The notes beneath the pieces were generated by a model. It ran no database searches. It worked only from the letters and a program-made list of their open reading frames with translations, and was not told the origin of the DNA. From assembly GCA_945881865.1 (NCBI GenBank), contig CAMCVK010000002.1, positions 248,001 through 312,000 of the forward strand: a stretch of DNA of 64,000 nucleotides, read 5' to 3'. The first letter of the stretch is position 1. Each line of letters opens with the position of its first letter. The stretch comes from Fimbriimonas ginsengisoli Gsoil 348. Its GTDB lineage: Bacteria > Armatimonadota > Fimbriimonadia > Fimbriimonadales > Fimbriimonadaceae. Positions 31,209-40,419 of the stretch are shown piece after piece. The position numbers and the translations under genes were made by a program.

Positions 31209-31895
31209 ATGCGCATTTTGCTGATTGAAGACGACCCGGATATCTCCGGGGCGGTGCGCGACGGCCTAGAAGATCAAGGCTACTACGTTCAGGTGGTTCG
31301 CGACGGCCCGCGAGCCTTGCGCGTCGCCCAGCAGCAATCGCACGCGCTGATTCTTTTGGACCTCATGCTCCCCGGGATGAACGGGCTAGAGATCGTACGC
31401 ACTCTCCGGCAGGAGCGGGTGACAACCCCGATTCTGATGCTCACTGCACGGGGTGACGTCGACGACCGCGTGGCCGGATTGGAAGCCGGGGCCGACGACT
31501 ACCTGCCAAAGCCTTTCGACTTTGCTGAGTTGGTTGCCCGGGTTCGGGCGATGCTGCGACGCGACTCGACCATCAAGGCCGGCATCATCAAAATCGCCGA
31601 CATGGAGATTGACACCGCCGCCCGGCAGGTCACGCGGATGGGCAAGGAGATCCGGCTAACGCCGCGCGAACTCTCCCTGCTGGAGGCCCTGGCTGCAAAC
31701 TACGGCAAGGTGCTCTCAAGGGATACGATCCAGTCGCGGGTTTGGATGGACGAGTTCAGCACCTCGAACACGGTCGAGGTTCACCTGAAGAACCTTCGGC
31801 GAAAGCTGGACGACGGCTTCGAAATCAAGTTAATCCACACCATCCACGGCATCGGCTACTCCTTACGCGTTGAGGAGCCTAGTCTAGAGAAGTGA
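31209..31895 (+). CDS. OmpR-family response regulator
   Basis: 228 residues. The receiver domain has LIEDDPD, phospho-acceptor Asp51 in LILLDLMLPGMNG, and Lys in DDYLPKPFDF. The DNA-binding winged helix ends LIHTIHGIGYSLRVEEP. It forms an operon with the histidine kinase that follows; the stop overlaps the kinase GTG (GTGA). It is clearly a paralogue of the regulator encoded head-to-head at 30440-31117, so the two systems may have arisen by duplication. Confidence 0.94.
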   Translation: MRILLIEDDPDISGAVRDGLEDQGYYVQVVRDGPRALRVAQQQSHALILLDLMLPGMNGLEIVRTLRQERVTTPILMLTARGDVDDRVAGLEAGADDYLPKPFDFAELVARVRAMLRRDSTIKAGIIKIADMEIDTAARQVTRMGKEIRLTPRELSLLEALAANYGKVLSRDTIQSRVWMDEFSTSNTVEVHLKNLRRKLDDGFEIKLIHTIHGIGYSLRVEEPSLEK

Positions 31896-33298
31896 TTCGG
31901 TGGCGGCTAACGCTTTGGAACATGGCGATTTGTTTCCTGGTCCTCCTCCTGTTGGGAGAACTGGTTTACCAACGCACGCGCGATAACCTCTACGCTTCCG
32001 TGGACCGGGAACTTTTGCAGCGGATTGAACTCGTTCCCCAAGGCTGGCAGTCCGGCCGGTGGCGGCGCCCGCCGAGGATGCAGCCGCCGTCAACCCCGGT
32101 GGAAGATCGCGAAGGGCCCAATCGCGAGCAGTTCGCACGGTTGGAGCGCCGCCGACAATTGCTTTTTCCGCGCGTGGTGCAGCCAGATGGTAAGGCGTTT
32201 GTTGCCGGACGAGAACCACTTTGGGCACCAGAAATGCTCACGAAAGTGACGCCGACGAAGTCGGTTCTCTCGACCGCGATCGTAGAGATCGGCGGGCAAA
32301 AACAACACCTTCGGCTGGCAACAGCTGGCGTTTACGAGGACAGCAAGTTGGTCGCGGTCGCCCAGTTTGCGGTGGACCTCGACGATACCGAAGCCGAGCT
32401 GAGGCGCCTGAGAGAGACCCTCTTGGCTGCCCTTCCGCTTGGAATCATCTTGACCGGCTTGGCGGGACTCATCATGACCGCACGCGCCCTGCGACCGGTC
32501 GGCGAACTAGCCGAAGCCGCAAATCAGATCACGGCCGATCGGCTTGGCGACCGGCTCCCGGTGAAGTCCGACGACGAGTTTTCGCGCGTTGCGCGCGCTT
32601 TTAACTCGGTTTTGGACCGGGTAGAGTCTGCCGTTTCGGACCTGACGCAAGCGAACATCGCGCAGAAGAAGTTCGTCGCCGATGCTTCGCACGAGCTGCG
32701 CTCGCCACTCACGGCGATGAAAGTTCGGCTCGGGGCGGCCAAGATGCGGGAGCCCAGTGCCGCCGGTACCGAGGAGCTTGTGAAGTCGCTGGACCGGTCA
32801 GTATCGGCGATGGCGCGGTTGGTGGACGACTTGCTCATCCTGGCCCGCTCTGCCGATCTTGGCCCGCCCAAGAAGCAATCCGTCACCGCCGCAGAACTCG
32901 CGGACGAAGCAATGCACCCAATTCCGGAGCCATTGCGGTCGCGAATCGTCCTTATTGCCCCGGACGACCTCGCCCTAAACGTCGACCTCAACCAGATGTC
33001 CCGGGCAATCCGAAACCTGCTGGAGAACGCGCTTCATTACTCCGAGGGCGAGGTGCTCCTGACCTTTGGCGTCGGCGAGATTACGGTTTCCGACTGCGGC
33101 ATTGGCATCCCACCGGAATCAGTCAATAAGGTTTTCGACCGCTTCTACCGGGTGGACGAGTCGCGAACCCGCGATTCTGGCGGAAGCGGGCTTGGGCTTT
33201 CGATCTGCCGCGCAATTGTCGAGGCCCACGGCGGCACCGTGGACCTAGAGAGCGAGGTCGGGAAAGGAACGACGGTTCGCGTCAGCTTGCCCGCTTAA
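31892..33298 (+). CDS. Sensor histidine kinase
   Basis: 468 residues from GTG. Two membrane helices (about 7-26 and 178-200) enclose a periplasmic domain of about 150 residues that is Arg/Pro/Gln-rich near its start. HAMP follows with ALRPVGELAEAANQI; the H-box is VADASHELRSPLTAMKV (His267), the N-box is RNLLENALHYS, and the ATP lid motifs are DCGIGIP and GGSGLGLSICR. It pairs with the regulator just upstream. Its 3' end overlaps convergent pckA by 17 bases. Confidence 0.93.
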   Translation: MIRWRLTLWNMAICFLVLLLLGELVYQRTRDNLYASVDRELLQRIELVPQGWQSGRWRRPPRMQPPSTPVEDREGPNREQFARLERRRQLLFPRVVQPDGKAFVAGREPLWAPEMLTKVTPTKSVLSTAIVEIGGQKQHLRLATAGVYEDSKLVAVAQFAVDLDDTEAELRRLRETLLAALPLGIILTGLAGLIMTARALRPVGELAEAANQITADRLGDRLPVKSDDEFSRVARAFNSVLDRVESAVSDLTQANIAQKKFVADASHELRSPLTAMKVRLGAAKMREPSAAGTEELVKSLDRSVSAMARLVDDLLILARSADLGPPKKQSVTAAELADEAMHPIPEPLRSRIVLIAPDDLALNVDLNQMSRAIRNLLENALHYSEGEVLLTFGVGEITVSDCGIGIPPESVNKVFDRFYRVDESRTRDSGGSGLGLSICRAIVEAHGGTVDLESEVGKGTTVRVSLPA

Positions 33299-34793
33299 AC
33301 TCTTTCACGTTCTCTTCGAACCGCGCCGCAAGCATTTGGGCCCGCTGGTCGTACTCCGCCGGATCGCTCCAGGTGCCTCGAGGACTGAGCAACTCCGACG
33401 GTACGTTTTCGCATTGGGTCGGAATCGCCAATCCAAAGACCGGCTCCGTTTCGAACGGGACATTCGCAAGCTCGCCCGACATTGCCGAGTGCAGCATCGC
33501 CCGCGTGTACTTCAGCTTGATGCGCTCGCCGACTCCGACCGGGCCACCCGTCCAACCGGTATTCACCAGCCACACGGTCGGCTTGTGCTCGGCCAGCTTC
33601 TTACCTAGCAAGTCGGCGTAATCCTGCGGGTGCCGCGGCAGGAACGGCTGGCCAAAGCAGGTCGAAAAGACCACCTGCGGCTCCGTCACGCCGACTTCGG
33701 TACCGGCGAGCTTCGAGGTGTAGCCATTCAGGAAGTAGTCCATTGCCTGCTCCACCGTTAGGCGAGAGATCGGCGGGAGAACGCCAAGGGCGTCGCAAGT
33801 GAGGAAAACGACGTTTGCCGGATGTCCGGCCACGCTCGGGTGCACCGCATTCGCAATGTGTTCCAGCGGGTAGGCAACGCGCGTGTTTTCCGTCAGTTCG
33901 CCATCGGCATAGTCCGGAACGCCGTTTGCGTCCAGAACCACGTTCTCCAGGATCGCTCCGCGACGGATCGCGTTAAAGATCTCCGGCTCGCCTTCCGCGC
34001 TAAGGCGGATGCACTTTGCGTAGCAGCCACCCTCAATGTTGAAAATGCCGTTGGGACCCCAACCGTGCTCATCGTCGCCGATGAGGCCGCGCTCCGGGTC
34101 GGCGGAAAGCGTCGTCTTCCCGGTGCCACTAAGGCCAAAGAACAGCGCGCTCTTTCCGTCGGCCCCGACGTTTGCGGAGCAATGCATGCTGAGCACCCCT
34201 TTCTCCGGCAGAAGAAAGTTCATGATGCTGAAAACGGACTTCTTGATTTCGCCCGCGTACTGCGTCCCCGCAATCAGGACCTCACGCCGGTCAAAGTTCA
34301 GCGCGATGACCGCCTCGCCCTTCGTGTGGTCTTTCTCCGGGTCCAGCAGCAGCTTGCCAAAATCGGTGATGACCCAGTCCGGCTGGAAGCTCTCCAGCTG
34401 TTCGGCGGTCGGGCGGATGAGCAACTGCTTGATGAACAGCGCGTGGTACGGCCGCTCTAGAATGAGGCGAACCGAAAGCTGGTTCTCTGGGTCGGCCCCG
34501 GCGAAGGCGTCGATCACGTAGGTCTGGACCGACTGGCCGTAGCCCTCGAACCGCGCGCGAAGCTGGTCAAACGTCTCGGCGGACATTCGGTTCGTGTTTT
34601 CCCACCAAACCGCGTCGTTGAACGCCGCGTCGCCCTCCACGATGAACTTATCCTTGGGCGTGCGGCCGGTGTAGGTTCCGCTGTAGGCCACGACCGCCCC
34701 GGTTTCGGTCAGTCGGCAAGCGTCGGATTCGACACAGGCCTGGATCAAAGTTTCAACAGAGGGGTTCCAGATGGCGTTAGTAGGGGCTTGCAT
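33282..34793 (-). CDS. pckA: Phosphoenolpyruvate carboxykinase (ATP)
   Basis: 503 residues from the ATG at 34793; longer in-frame starts exist but add an unlikely low-complexity leader. It converts oxaloacetate to PEP in gluconeogenesis. The kinase loop GLSGTGKTTLSAD lies at about 220-232, with GDDEHGWGPNGIFNIEGGCY and the N-terminal YTGRTPKDKF. ATP rather than GTP dependence follows from these motifs. Length is slightly short of the usual 520-540. It overlaps the kinase gene at its 3' end by 17 bases. Confidence 0.95.
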   Translation of the reverse strand: MQAPTNAIWNPSVETLIQACVESDACRLTETGAVVAYSGTYTGRTPKDKFIVEGDAAFNDAVWWENTNRMSAETFDQLRARFEGYGQSVQTYVIDAFAGADPENQLSVRLILERPYHALFIKQLLIRPTAEQLESFQPDWVITDFGKLLLDPEKDHTKGEAVIALNFDRREVLIAGTQYAGEIKKSVFSIMNFLLPEKGVLSMHCSANVGADGKSALFFGLSGTGKTTLSADPERGLIGDDEHGWGPNGIFNIEGGCYAKCIRLSAEGEPEIFNAIRRGAILENVVLDANGVPDYADGELTENTRVAYPLEHIANAVHPSVAGHPANVVFLTCDALGVLPPISRLTVEQAMDYFLNGYTSKLAGTEVGVTEPQVVFSTCFGQPFLPRHPQDYADLLGKKLAEHKPTVWLVNTGWTGGPVGVGERIKLKYTRAMLHSAMSGELANVPFETEPVFGLAIPTQCENVPSELLSPRGTWSDPAEYDQRAQMLAARFEENVKEFKRAS

Positions 34794-34875
34794 AGGGGTG
34801 GGTTTGGGTTGCGACGGAGGCGACATTGAACCGAGCGAACGGACCACTTCTGACTGTATGGTACCGCCGGGCAAC

Positions 34876-35322
34876 TTAGCGGCGGGATTTCTGGCGGTCG
34901 GCAAGGGCCGACTCGGTGAAGCCACCTATCGATTTTCCACCCGAACGCGCCATCCAATCGACCACATCTTCGCTCTTCACCAGCACCAGATCGCCGCGCT
35001 TTTTTGCCAGCGCAACCGGTTTCTGATCGAGCAGACCGATATAGCCTTTCGGCGAAGGGATGGGGTCTTTGACCCACAGGAACTCGGCGCCGGCATCGGT
35101 TTTGAACCGGCCCCTAATGGCGAACCGATCGCCCTCGGCGGCGTTTCGAAGGGCCGCGGTGAACTCAGGCAGGCGACGACGCGACTCGGAAATGGCTTGT
35201 TCCAGCTCCGGTTGGGACCCGCCTAGCCGCACGACCGAGGCTTTTCGCGGCCAAAGAAGCCACGTCGCGACTAGCGCAAGAATCAAAAAAATCGGGACTA
35301 CGACTCGGAGAATTCGGCCCAT
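34876..35322 (-). CDS. Membrane-anchored DUF2314 protein
   Basis: 148 residues from the ATG at 35322. An N-terminal helix (about 3-25, VVVPIFLILALVATWLLW) anchors a C-terminal DUF2314 domain: EFLWVKDPIPSPKGYIGLL, KKRGDLVLVKSEDVVDWM and IGGFTESAL are characteristic. The function of DUF2314 is not known. The start overlaps the end of queD by 25 bases, so the two are co-transcribed, but no functional link is evident. Confidence 0.82.
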   Translation of the reverse strand: MGRILRVVVPIFLILALVATWLLWPRKASVVRLGGSQPELEQAISESRRRLPEFTAALRNAAEGDRFAIRGRFKTDAGAEFLWVKDPIPSPKGYIGLLDQKPVALAKKRGDLVLVKSEDVVDWMARSGGKSIGGFTESALADRQKSRR

Positions 35323-35753
35323 GTATTTGGTGTTTCCCAAACTCGCACGCGTTCCAATCCAACCGCCCCGGCGTCAATTCGGTACGGTCCGTGCTCGAAA
35401 CCATCTCTCAATACGCTCGCCACGTAGAAATAAATCTCCTTTGCCATGTTTTCCGTCGTTGGTTCTGCGTCATGGAAAAGGACGAACGCATTCTCCGGAA
35501 AGTGAGCTTGCAGCGACGGAAGCGCGGGGTCGGCGGAGTTCACCGCGAGGGCGTGGTCGTACCGCTCCAGATGATCTTCAATAGCGAGTTTCAGGGCCTT
35601 GAAGTCGAGCAACATGCCGTTCTCGTCAAGCTCTGGCCCAAAGACCACGACTTCGATTTGCCTCGTGTGGCCGTGCGGGAAGCGGCAACTTTCGGGGTGC
35701 CGACTGAGCATGTGCCCGCTTTCGACTCGGAACAAACGGCAAACGCGGAACAC
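35298..35753 (-). CDS. queD: 6-carboxy-5,6,7,8-tetrahydropterin synthase QueD
   Basis: 151 residues from GTG. It makes 6-carboxytetrahydropterin from dihydroneopterin triphosphate, the entry to queuosine synthesis. Zinc ligands are His14 (ESGHML) and His27/His29 (FPHGHT), and the catalytic Cys23 is in ESCRFPHGHT. The segment MLLDFKALK, the YDHALAVN His and the Glu in LERVRVWETPN are also typical. A TAAACT box six bases before the GTG supports this start. QueA is encoded 23 kb away. Confidence 0.92.
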   Translation of the reverse strand: MFRVCRLFRVESGHMLSRHPESCRFPHGHTRQIEVVVFGPELDENGMLLDFKALKLAIEDHLERYDHALAVNSADPALPSLQAHFPENAFVLFHDAEPTTENMAKEIYFYVASVLRDGFEHGPYRIDAGAVGLERVRVWETPNTWAEFSES

Positions 35754-35759
35754 GCAAAC

Positions 35760-35765
35760 AGTTTA
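35760..35765 (-). promoter_or_regulatory. -10-like TAAACT 6 bases before queD
   Basis: TAAACT ends six bases upstream of the GTG start and no Shine-Dalgarno sequence is present. The same hexamer precedes gatC. Confidence 0.5.
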
Positions 35766-35778
35766 CTGTCCACAAAGT

Positions 35779-37812
35779 TCAGAAACCAAACGACAGAAGT
35801 GGCGGCAGGCCGGCGCGAGCCTGGGCTTCGGTGAGCGGCCCGGTGACCTCGCTTCCGCGCACCAGGTAGATTCCCGCGCCTTTCTCTTGTAAGTCTCGTC
35901 GGATGTCGGCCACGGCGGGAGCCACCATCCGTCCTGGCCACCGGCTCGATAGCCGCCCAGCTCGCTCCACCGCATCGACGCCGGTAACAAACACAAAGGC
36001 GTTGTCCTGCATCTGGGCGGCCGCCGTCCAAAAGCCGGCGAGCGTGGCATGATTCGCGCCCGCGATAGACGATCCTCGGTCGACCGCCTCCACTCCGACC
36101 AAGGTGAGTTTTGCGTCACCGGTTAGGCGACCGTAGTCGGAACACAGCCGAACCAGAGTTGCCATTTCGGACTCGCGAAACAAGTCAACCATTCCCACCG
36201 AGCGAGACAACGGCAATTGGTACCGCAGATCCTTCGAGTTGGGCAGCAGCGGAAATGTGCCGGTCTGAATGTCTCGATCCTTCTCTAAGATTTCGTTCAA
36301 GCAGTCCAATCCATCCCGAAAATCAATGATCCGGCCGGTCGCCATGTAGGTTTGCAGTTTGGCGTCCGCGTAGGCCAACCGAGAAACAATCCCGGCCGGT
36401 TCGTTTTGGCCGCGCGCCAACGACCGTAGCCAACCGTTTCCGGTTCGGAACGATCTGAGACGGTCGCTGAGCGACAACGCAAGTTGCAGTCGATCGTTGT
36501 CGCCAAGCAGACGCATCGCCTCGATGAGGCGCGCCGCAACGGTTCCCTCGACATCAAGTTGGCGGTCAGGAGCCGCCTTCAATCTTCCCGCGAGGCTTTT
36601 CCGTAAGCGCAAGGCAACGCTCGTCCATCGCGGATCCTCGAATGTGCGGGGCGAAACCGGATAGGCGGAGAGGAACGGACCATCCGACAATCGCAGGCCC
36701 AAGTTCTCTTGCGCCCAACGCGCGTCCGCCTCCCCCAGCAGGCTAGCAAGCCGCTCCCACGCGAAGCTGCGCGACTCGCTCTTTCCGTTTCGTTTGTCGT
36801 CGCCCAACAGGTAGGGCGAAATGCCGCCCTCGAGCGCAAGGTCACGAAGCACGAAATCGAACACCGCCGTGGCCGTCTTGCGGTGGACCGCCGAGCCCGT
36901 CGTTGCGGCAAGTTCCGCGAACGCGGCGGCCATTTCGGCGTTCTCTACGGCGAGCTTGTCAAACGTAATACGACGGCGGTCGTTGCCGAGCGCGGAGTGA
37001 AAGAAGCCGCCCTGGATGCCATCGTGCATGGGCGAGTAAGCGTAGCTGTCGGCCAACCGCATCGCACTTTCGGTCTGGCCGATCCGCGCAAGGAACCGTA
37101 GCACGTTCGGGGCAAGGTATCGGCGCCCGGCGACGACAGTCGCATTCGGATCATCGCGCAGACTCTGGGTAAAGCCCCCGAAATCGAGCACGGTGCTCTC
37201 GTTTGTGCCAAGCCGGGCGACGTCTTCGTTCTGCTGCTGAAATAGCGGGCTCGACTTGGTTCGGCGGAAGCTATCGTAGGCGCGGGCCGCGTCATGAATC
37301 GCGCCCACAACGCGATCGTAGTTCAGTTTGTCGGTCGTGGACGTTCGCAAATACTTCTCATACGGCTCGCCGGCCGGGTCGAGGAACCAGATTTGAGCTT
37401 CCGGCGAGAAGTCGATGCGAAAACGGGCGATGGGAAGGTAGATCGACGCCCACTCCGGAAGCTCGGTGGAGTCGAGCCGAATCGAGATGAAATTCCGCTC
37501 TAGGTAGTTGGCCAGGTCTTCATCCTTGAAGATGATGTTGTCCAACCGGCGCACCGTTGGGCTGGTCGCGCTTCCGATAAAGAGCAGGATCGGCCGTTCG
37601 GTCCGGCGCGCCAAACGAAATGGCTCATCGGTGAACGGGTACCAACCCACCGGCTGATTCTTCGCCATCTGCAAGAACGGCGACGAGTACGGCGCCAGTC
37701 GGTTTTCGGGGGCCGGCGGAATCTTGCCGCGGAGCGAAGCTACCAGCGCGCCAAGGGTCGCCAGAACGAGAATCACGAAGGTGACCACGTTAAACTCCGG
37801 CTTCCGCATCAT
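35779..37812 (-). CDS. Membrane-anchored DUF255/YyaL-like protein lacking the CxxC motif
   Basis: 677 residues. After an N-terminal membrane helix (about 9-27), residues about 40-170 match the thioredoxin-like DUF255 domain (NQPVGWYPFTDEPFRLARRT, PILLFIG, NYLERNFISIRLDSTELPE). Where that family has STCHWCHVM, this protein has SATSPTVRR (about 81-89), so both Cys and the His are gone. The rest is a long alpha-toroid-like region as in YyaL/SPATA20, including GIQGGFFHS. A redox role is therefore unlikely; a binding or structural role outside the membrane is possible. It is followed by queD on the same strand. Confidence 0.8.
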   Translation of the reverse strand: MMRKPEFNVVTFVILVLATLGALVASLRGKIPPAPENRLAPYSSPFLQMAKNQPVGWYPFTDEPFRLARRTERPILLFIGSATSPTVRRLDNIIFKDEDLANYLERNFISIRLDSTELPEWASIYLPIARFRIDFSPEAQIWFLDPAGEPYEKYLRTSTTDKLNYDRVVGAIHDAARAYDSFRRTKSSPLFQQQNEDVARLGTNESTVLDFGGFTQSLRDDPNATVVAGRRYLAPNVLRFLARIGQTESAMRLADSYAYSPMHDGIQGGFFHSALGNDRRRITFDKLAVENAEMAAAFAELAATTGSAVHRKTATAVFDFVLRDLALEGGISPYLLGDDKRNGKSESRSFAWERLASLLGEADARWAQENLGLRLSDGPFLSAYPVSPRTFEDPRWTSVALRLRKSLAGRLKAAPDRQLDVEGTVAARLIEAMRLLGDNDRLQLALSLSDRLRSFRTGNGWLRSLARGQNEPAGIVSRLAYADAKLQTYMATGRIIDFRDGLDCLNEILEKDRDIQTGTFPLLPNSKDLRYQLPLSRSVGMVDLFRESEMATLVRLCSDYGRLTGDAKLTLVGVEAVDRGSSIAGANHATLAGFWTAAAQMQDNAFVFVTGVDAVERAGRLSSRWPGRMVAPAVADIRRDLQEKGAGIYLVRGSEVTGPLTEAQARAGLPPLLSFGF

Positions 37813-37866
37813 GGCGTTTCCATTATGGACCTCGCGGCGCGTGTAGGTCCCGAAAGTCGGGTGTGC

Positions 37867-37872
37867 TAAACT
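37867..37872 (+). promoter_or_regulatory. -10-like TAAACT 8 bases before gatC
   Basis: TAAACT ends eight bases before the gatC ATG. A longer in-frame start at 37863 would overlap this box and is therefore disfavoured. Confidence 0.45.
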
Positions 37873-37880
37873 CCTCTTCT

Positions 37881-38171
37881 ATGTCGATCTCCCTAGACGA
37901 AGTGCGTCATGTCGCGCGTCTGGCCCGACTGGAGCTTGAAGAAGCCGAAATTTTCTCGCTGCAGACCGAGCTGAACGCCCTGATTGGCCACTTTCAGGAT
38001 ATTCAAGGAATCGACGTAACCAACCTTTCGCCGACCTCCCACGCGGTGGCCATGCGAAACGTTTGGGCCGACGACGTTCCCGGGGCTACCTTGCCCCGCG
38101 ACCGCGCCCTGCGAAACTCAGCCCTGCAACGCGCCGGGCTTTTCGTGGTGCCACAAATCATCGAGGATTAA
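37881..38171 (+). CDS. gatC: Aspartyl/glutamyl-tRNA amidotransferase subunit C
   Basis: 96 residues. A small helical subunit that stabilises GatA in the GatCAB complex, which amidates Glu-tRNA(Gln) and Asp-tRNA(Asn). Family features are SLDEVRHVARLARLELEEAE at the N-terminus and a C-terminal LRNSALQRAGLFVVPQIIED. Length is typical. gatA follows four bases later, forming an operon. Confidence 0.95.
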   Translation: MSISLDEVRHVARLARLELEEAEIFSLQTELNALIGHFQDIQGIDVTNLSPTSHAVAMRNVWADDVPGATLPRDRALRNSALQRAGLFVVPQIIED

Positions 38172-38175
38172 CCCG

Positions 38176-39627
38176 ATGATTCACACCCTGACGCTGGCCG
38201 AGCTGTCGGCAAAACTCGCCGCCCGGGAAGTCTCGGCGGTCGAAGTCACCCAGGCGTACCTGGATCGCATTTCTGCCCACGACGGCGAAGTCGGCGCATT
38301 CCTCACCGTCGCCAGCGAATCGGCATTGCAGGACGCCTCACGCGCCCAGGAGCGACTGGATCGTGGCGAGGGCGGAGCGCTCACCGGAATCCCGATCGCG
38401 TTTAAAGACAACATTTCCACCGACGGGATCGAAACAACCTGCGCTTCCAAGATTTTGAAGGGCTACATCCCGCCCTACGACGCCACCGTGGTCGAGCGAC
38501 TGAAGGCACAAGACGCCGTCGTCATCGGCAAAACGAACCTTGACGAGTTCGCGATGGGCGCCTCGACCGAGACCTCGGCCTACCAACTGACGCGAAACCC
38601 GTGGGACCTGACCCGCACTCCCGGCGGCTCCAGCGGAGGTTCGACGGCCGCGGTGACGGCCCGTTTGGTTCCGGTCGCCATTGGCTCTGATACCGGTGGA
38701 TCCATCCGCCAGCCCGCAAGTCTGTGCGGCATCGTTGGCTTCAAGCCGACCTACGGCCGCTGCTCGCGCTACGGTTTGGTAGCCTTCGGCAGCAGCCTGG
38801 ACCAGATTGGGCCTCTCGCCCAGACCGTCGAAGATGCCGCGATTCTTTCCGAGGCGATCACTGGCCATGACTTCCGGGACAGCACGTCCCTTCCCCACCC
38901 TGCGATCTCAACCAGCGAGCTGAAAAACGGTTCCTTGAAGGGGCTGCGACTGGCGCTCCCCAAAGAGATGCTCGGCGAGGGCACTCAGCCGGGCGTTCGG
39001 GCCGTTTTTGAATCTGCCCTCGAAAACCTGCGGCGCGAAGGCGTGATCATCGATGAAGTTTCGATTCCTTCCATCGCCCTCGGCGTGACGACCTATTACA
39101 TCATTGCCCCGGCCGAAGCCAGTAGCAATCTTGGCCGCTTCGATGGCGTCCGTTTCGGCCCCCGAAGCGAAGGCAAGGGGCACATCGGCGTGGTCGAACG
39201 AACCCGCGCGGACGGCTTCGGGCACGAGGTCAAGAGCCGAATCATGATCGGGACGTACGCGCTTTCGGCGGGCTACTACGACGCCTACTACGTTCGGGCG
39301 CAGCAGGTGCGCGCGTTAATGGTTCAGGAGTTCAATCGCGTCTACCAAGGCTACGATTTCGTGGTTTCGCCGACGAGCCCGGTCACTGCCTTCCGCTTGG
39401 GCGACCTCGACGGCGACCCGCTAGCGATGAAGCTTTTGGATTTCTGCACGATTCCGGCGAACATGGGCGGAATGCCCGGAATCTCGATCAACGCCGGTTT
39501 CAGCGAGGGCCTGCCGGTCGGTTTGCAGCTTTTGGGAGCGCCACTTAGGGATGAAGCCCTGCTCCAAAGTGCGTTTGCCGCCGAAAAAGCCCTTGGACTT
39601 GCCACTGCGCCGCCAAATTTCGCGTAA
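38176..39627 (+). CDS. gatA: Aspartyl/glutamyl-tRNA amidotransferase subunit A
   Basis: 483 residues, amidase-signature enzyme that releases ammonia from Gln for the GatCAB reaction. The catalytic triad is complete: Lys77 (IAFKDNIS), cis-Ser152 in TPGGSSGGSTAA and nucleophile Ser176 in SDTGGSIRQPASLCG. The spacing between these residues equals that of characterised GatA. It follows gatC closely; gatB is not in the window. The stop TAA is part of a -10-like box (TAACGT) for the next gene. Confidence 0.97.
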   Translation: MIHTLTLAELSAKLAAREVSAVEVTQAYLDRISAHDGEVGAFLTVASESALQDASRAQERLDRGEGGALTGIPIAFKDNISTDGIETTCASKILKGYIPPYDATVVERLKAQDAVVIGKTNLDEFAMGASTETSAYQLTRNPWDLTRTPGGSSGGSTAAVTARLVPVAIGSDTGGSIRQPASLCGIVGFKPTYGRCSRYGLVAFGSSLDQIGPLAQTVEDAAILSEAITGHDFRDSTSLPHPAISTSELKNGSLKGLRLALPKEMLGEGTQPGVRAVFESALENLRREGVIIDEVSIPSIALGVTTYYIIAPAEASSNLGRFDGVRFGPRSEGKGHIGVVERTRADGFGHEVKSRIMIGTYALSAGYYDAYYVRAQQVRALMVQEFNRVYQGYDFVVSPTSPVTAFRLGDLDGDPLAMKLLDFCTIPANMGGMPGISINAGFSEGLPVGLQLLGAPLRDEALLQSAFAAEKALGLATAPPNFA

Positions 39628-39630
39628 CGT
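39625..39630 (+). promoter_or_regulatory. -10-like TAACGT 6 bases before the gene at 39637
   Basis: The box contains the gatA stop codon and ends six bases upstream of the next ATG, with no Shine-Dalgarno sequence in between. Confidence 0.4.
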
Positions 39631-39636
39631 TAGCCA

Positions 39637-40419
39637 ATGGACGACGTGCGACGGCGAGACATGAAGCTCTGGATCGAAGAGCTGACCTCACCGGGTGGCA
39701 TTTTTTGCATCATTGCGATCCTCGTCGTCGTTTTCGCGATCTTCCCGGGCGGCTTGCCGGGCAAGACGTTTGGTGCTACGATCGGCCTTTCGCTCATCGC
39801 CTACTGGGGATGGAGCGCCTCGGTTCGCCGGCGATTCAACGACCCACGCTTGAGGGCGATGTGGAAGGGTGTTCAAGATCGCCTTCAACGATTCGAGGCG
39901 GTGAATAAAGAAAACCAACGCAAGATTCCGGAGCTGAGCGAGATGCCGGAAACGATTCGCGGCATCGGCAAAAACCTGTACCTCGCCTTACGGCGGGCAG
40001 ACCTCATCGCCCACGAGATTCGAAGGTCGGAGGAAGGCCTTCTTGGCGGTCCTCCTGCGTGGGCATCGCACACCACGGACGCCCAGAGCCAAGAGCTCTA
40101 TCGGTTGGCCGACAAGAATATTGCGGAGTACCGGCAGGAAATCGCGGGCGTGATGGACGGGGTGCGCCGCACGGAGGCTCAGGCCGCCGTCTTCATGACC
40201 ACGCTCGACTCTATTCGCGTGAAAATGCTGGGATATCGGCTGGTAGGTCGGTCGCCGGAGCTAGCAACCCACGACTTTCTTTCGGCCATCGCCGAGGCCC
40301 GGGCGCAGCTTCAGTCAATCGACACCGCGCTTGATGAATTGGACCTTTCGCACTACCCTCGCCAGATCTCAGTGGTGAAGGAACCGGAAGTTCAAAACAA
40401 AAACGCCGACTCTGCCTAG
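39637..40419 (+). CDS. Membrane protein with cytoplasmic helical domain, unknown
   Basis: 260 residues. Two hydrophobic segments (about 20-40 and 43-60) form a hairpin in the membrane. They are followed by a long helical, probably coiled-coil domain rich in Arg, Glu and Gln (for example RLQRFEAVNKENQRKIPELS). No known family is recognised. The domain composition recalls structural or adaptor proteins rather than enzymes. The stop codon TAG lies at the centre of a perfect palindrome that serves as terminator of the convergent gene. Confidence 0.75.
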   Translation: MDDVRRRDMKLWIEELTSPGGIFCIIAILVVVFAIFPGGLPGKTFGATIGLSLIAYWGWSASVRRRFNDPRLRAMWKGVQDRLQRFEAVNKENQRKIPELSEMPETIRGIGKNLYLALRRADLIAHEIRRSEEGLLGGPPAWASHTTDAQSQELYRLADKNIAEYRQEIAGVMDGVRRTEAQAAVFMTTLDSIRVKMLGYRLVGRSPELATHDFLSAIAEARAQLQSIDTALDELDLSHYPRQISVVKEPEVQNKNADSA

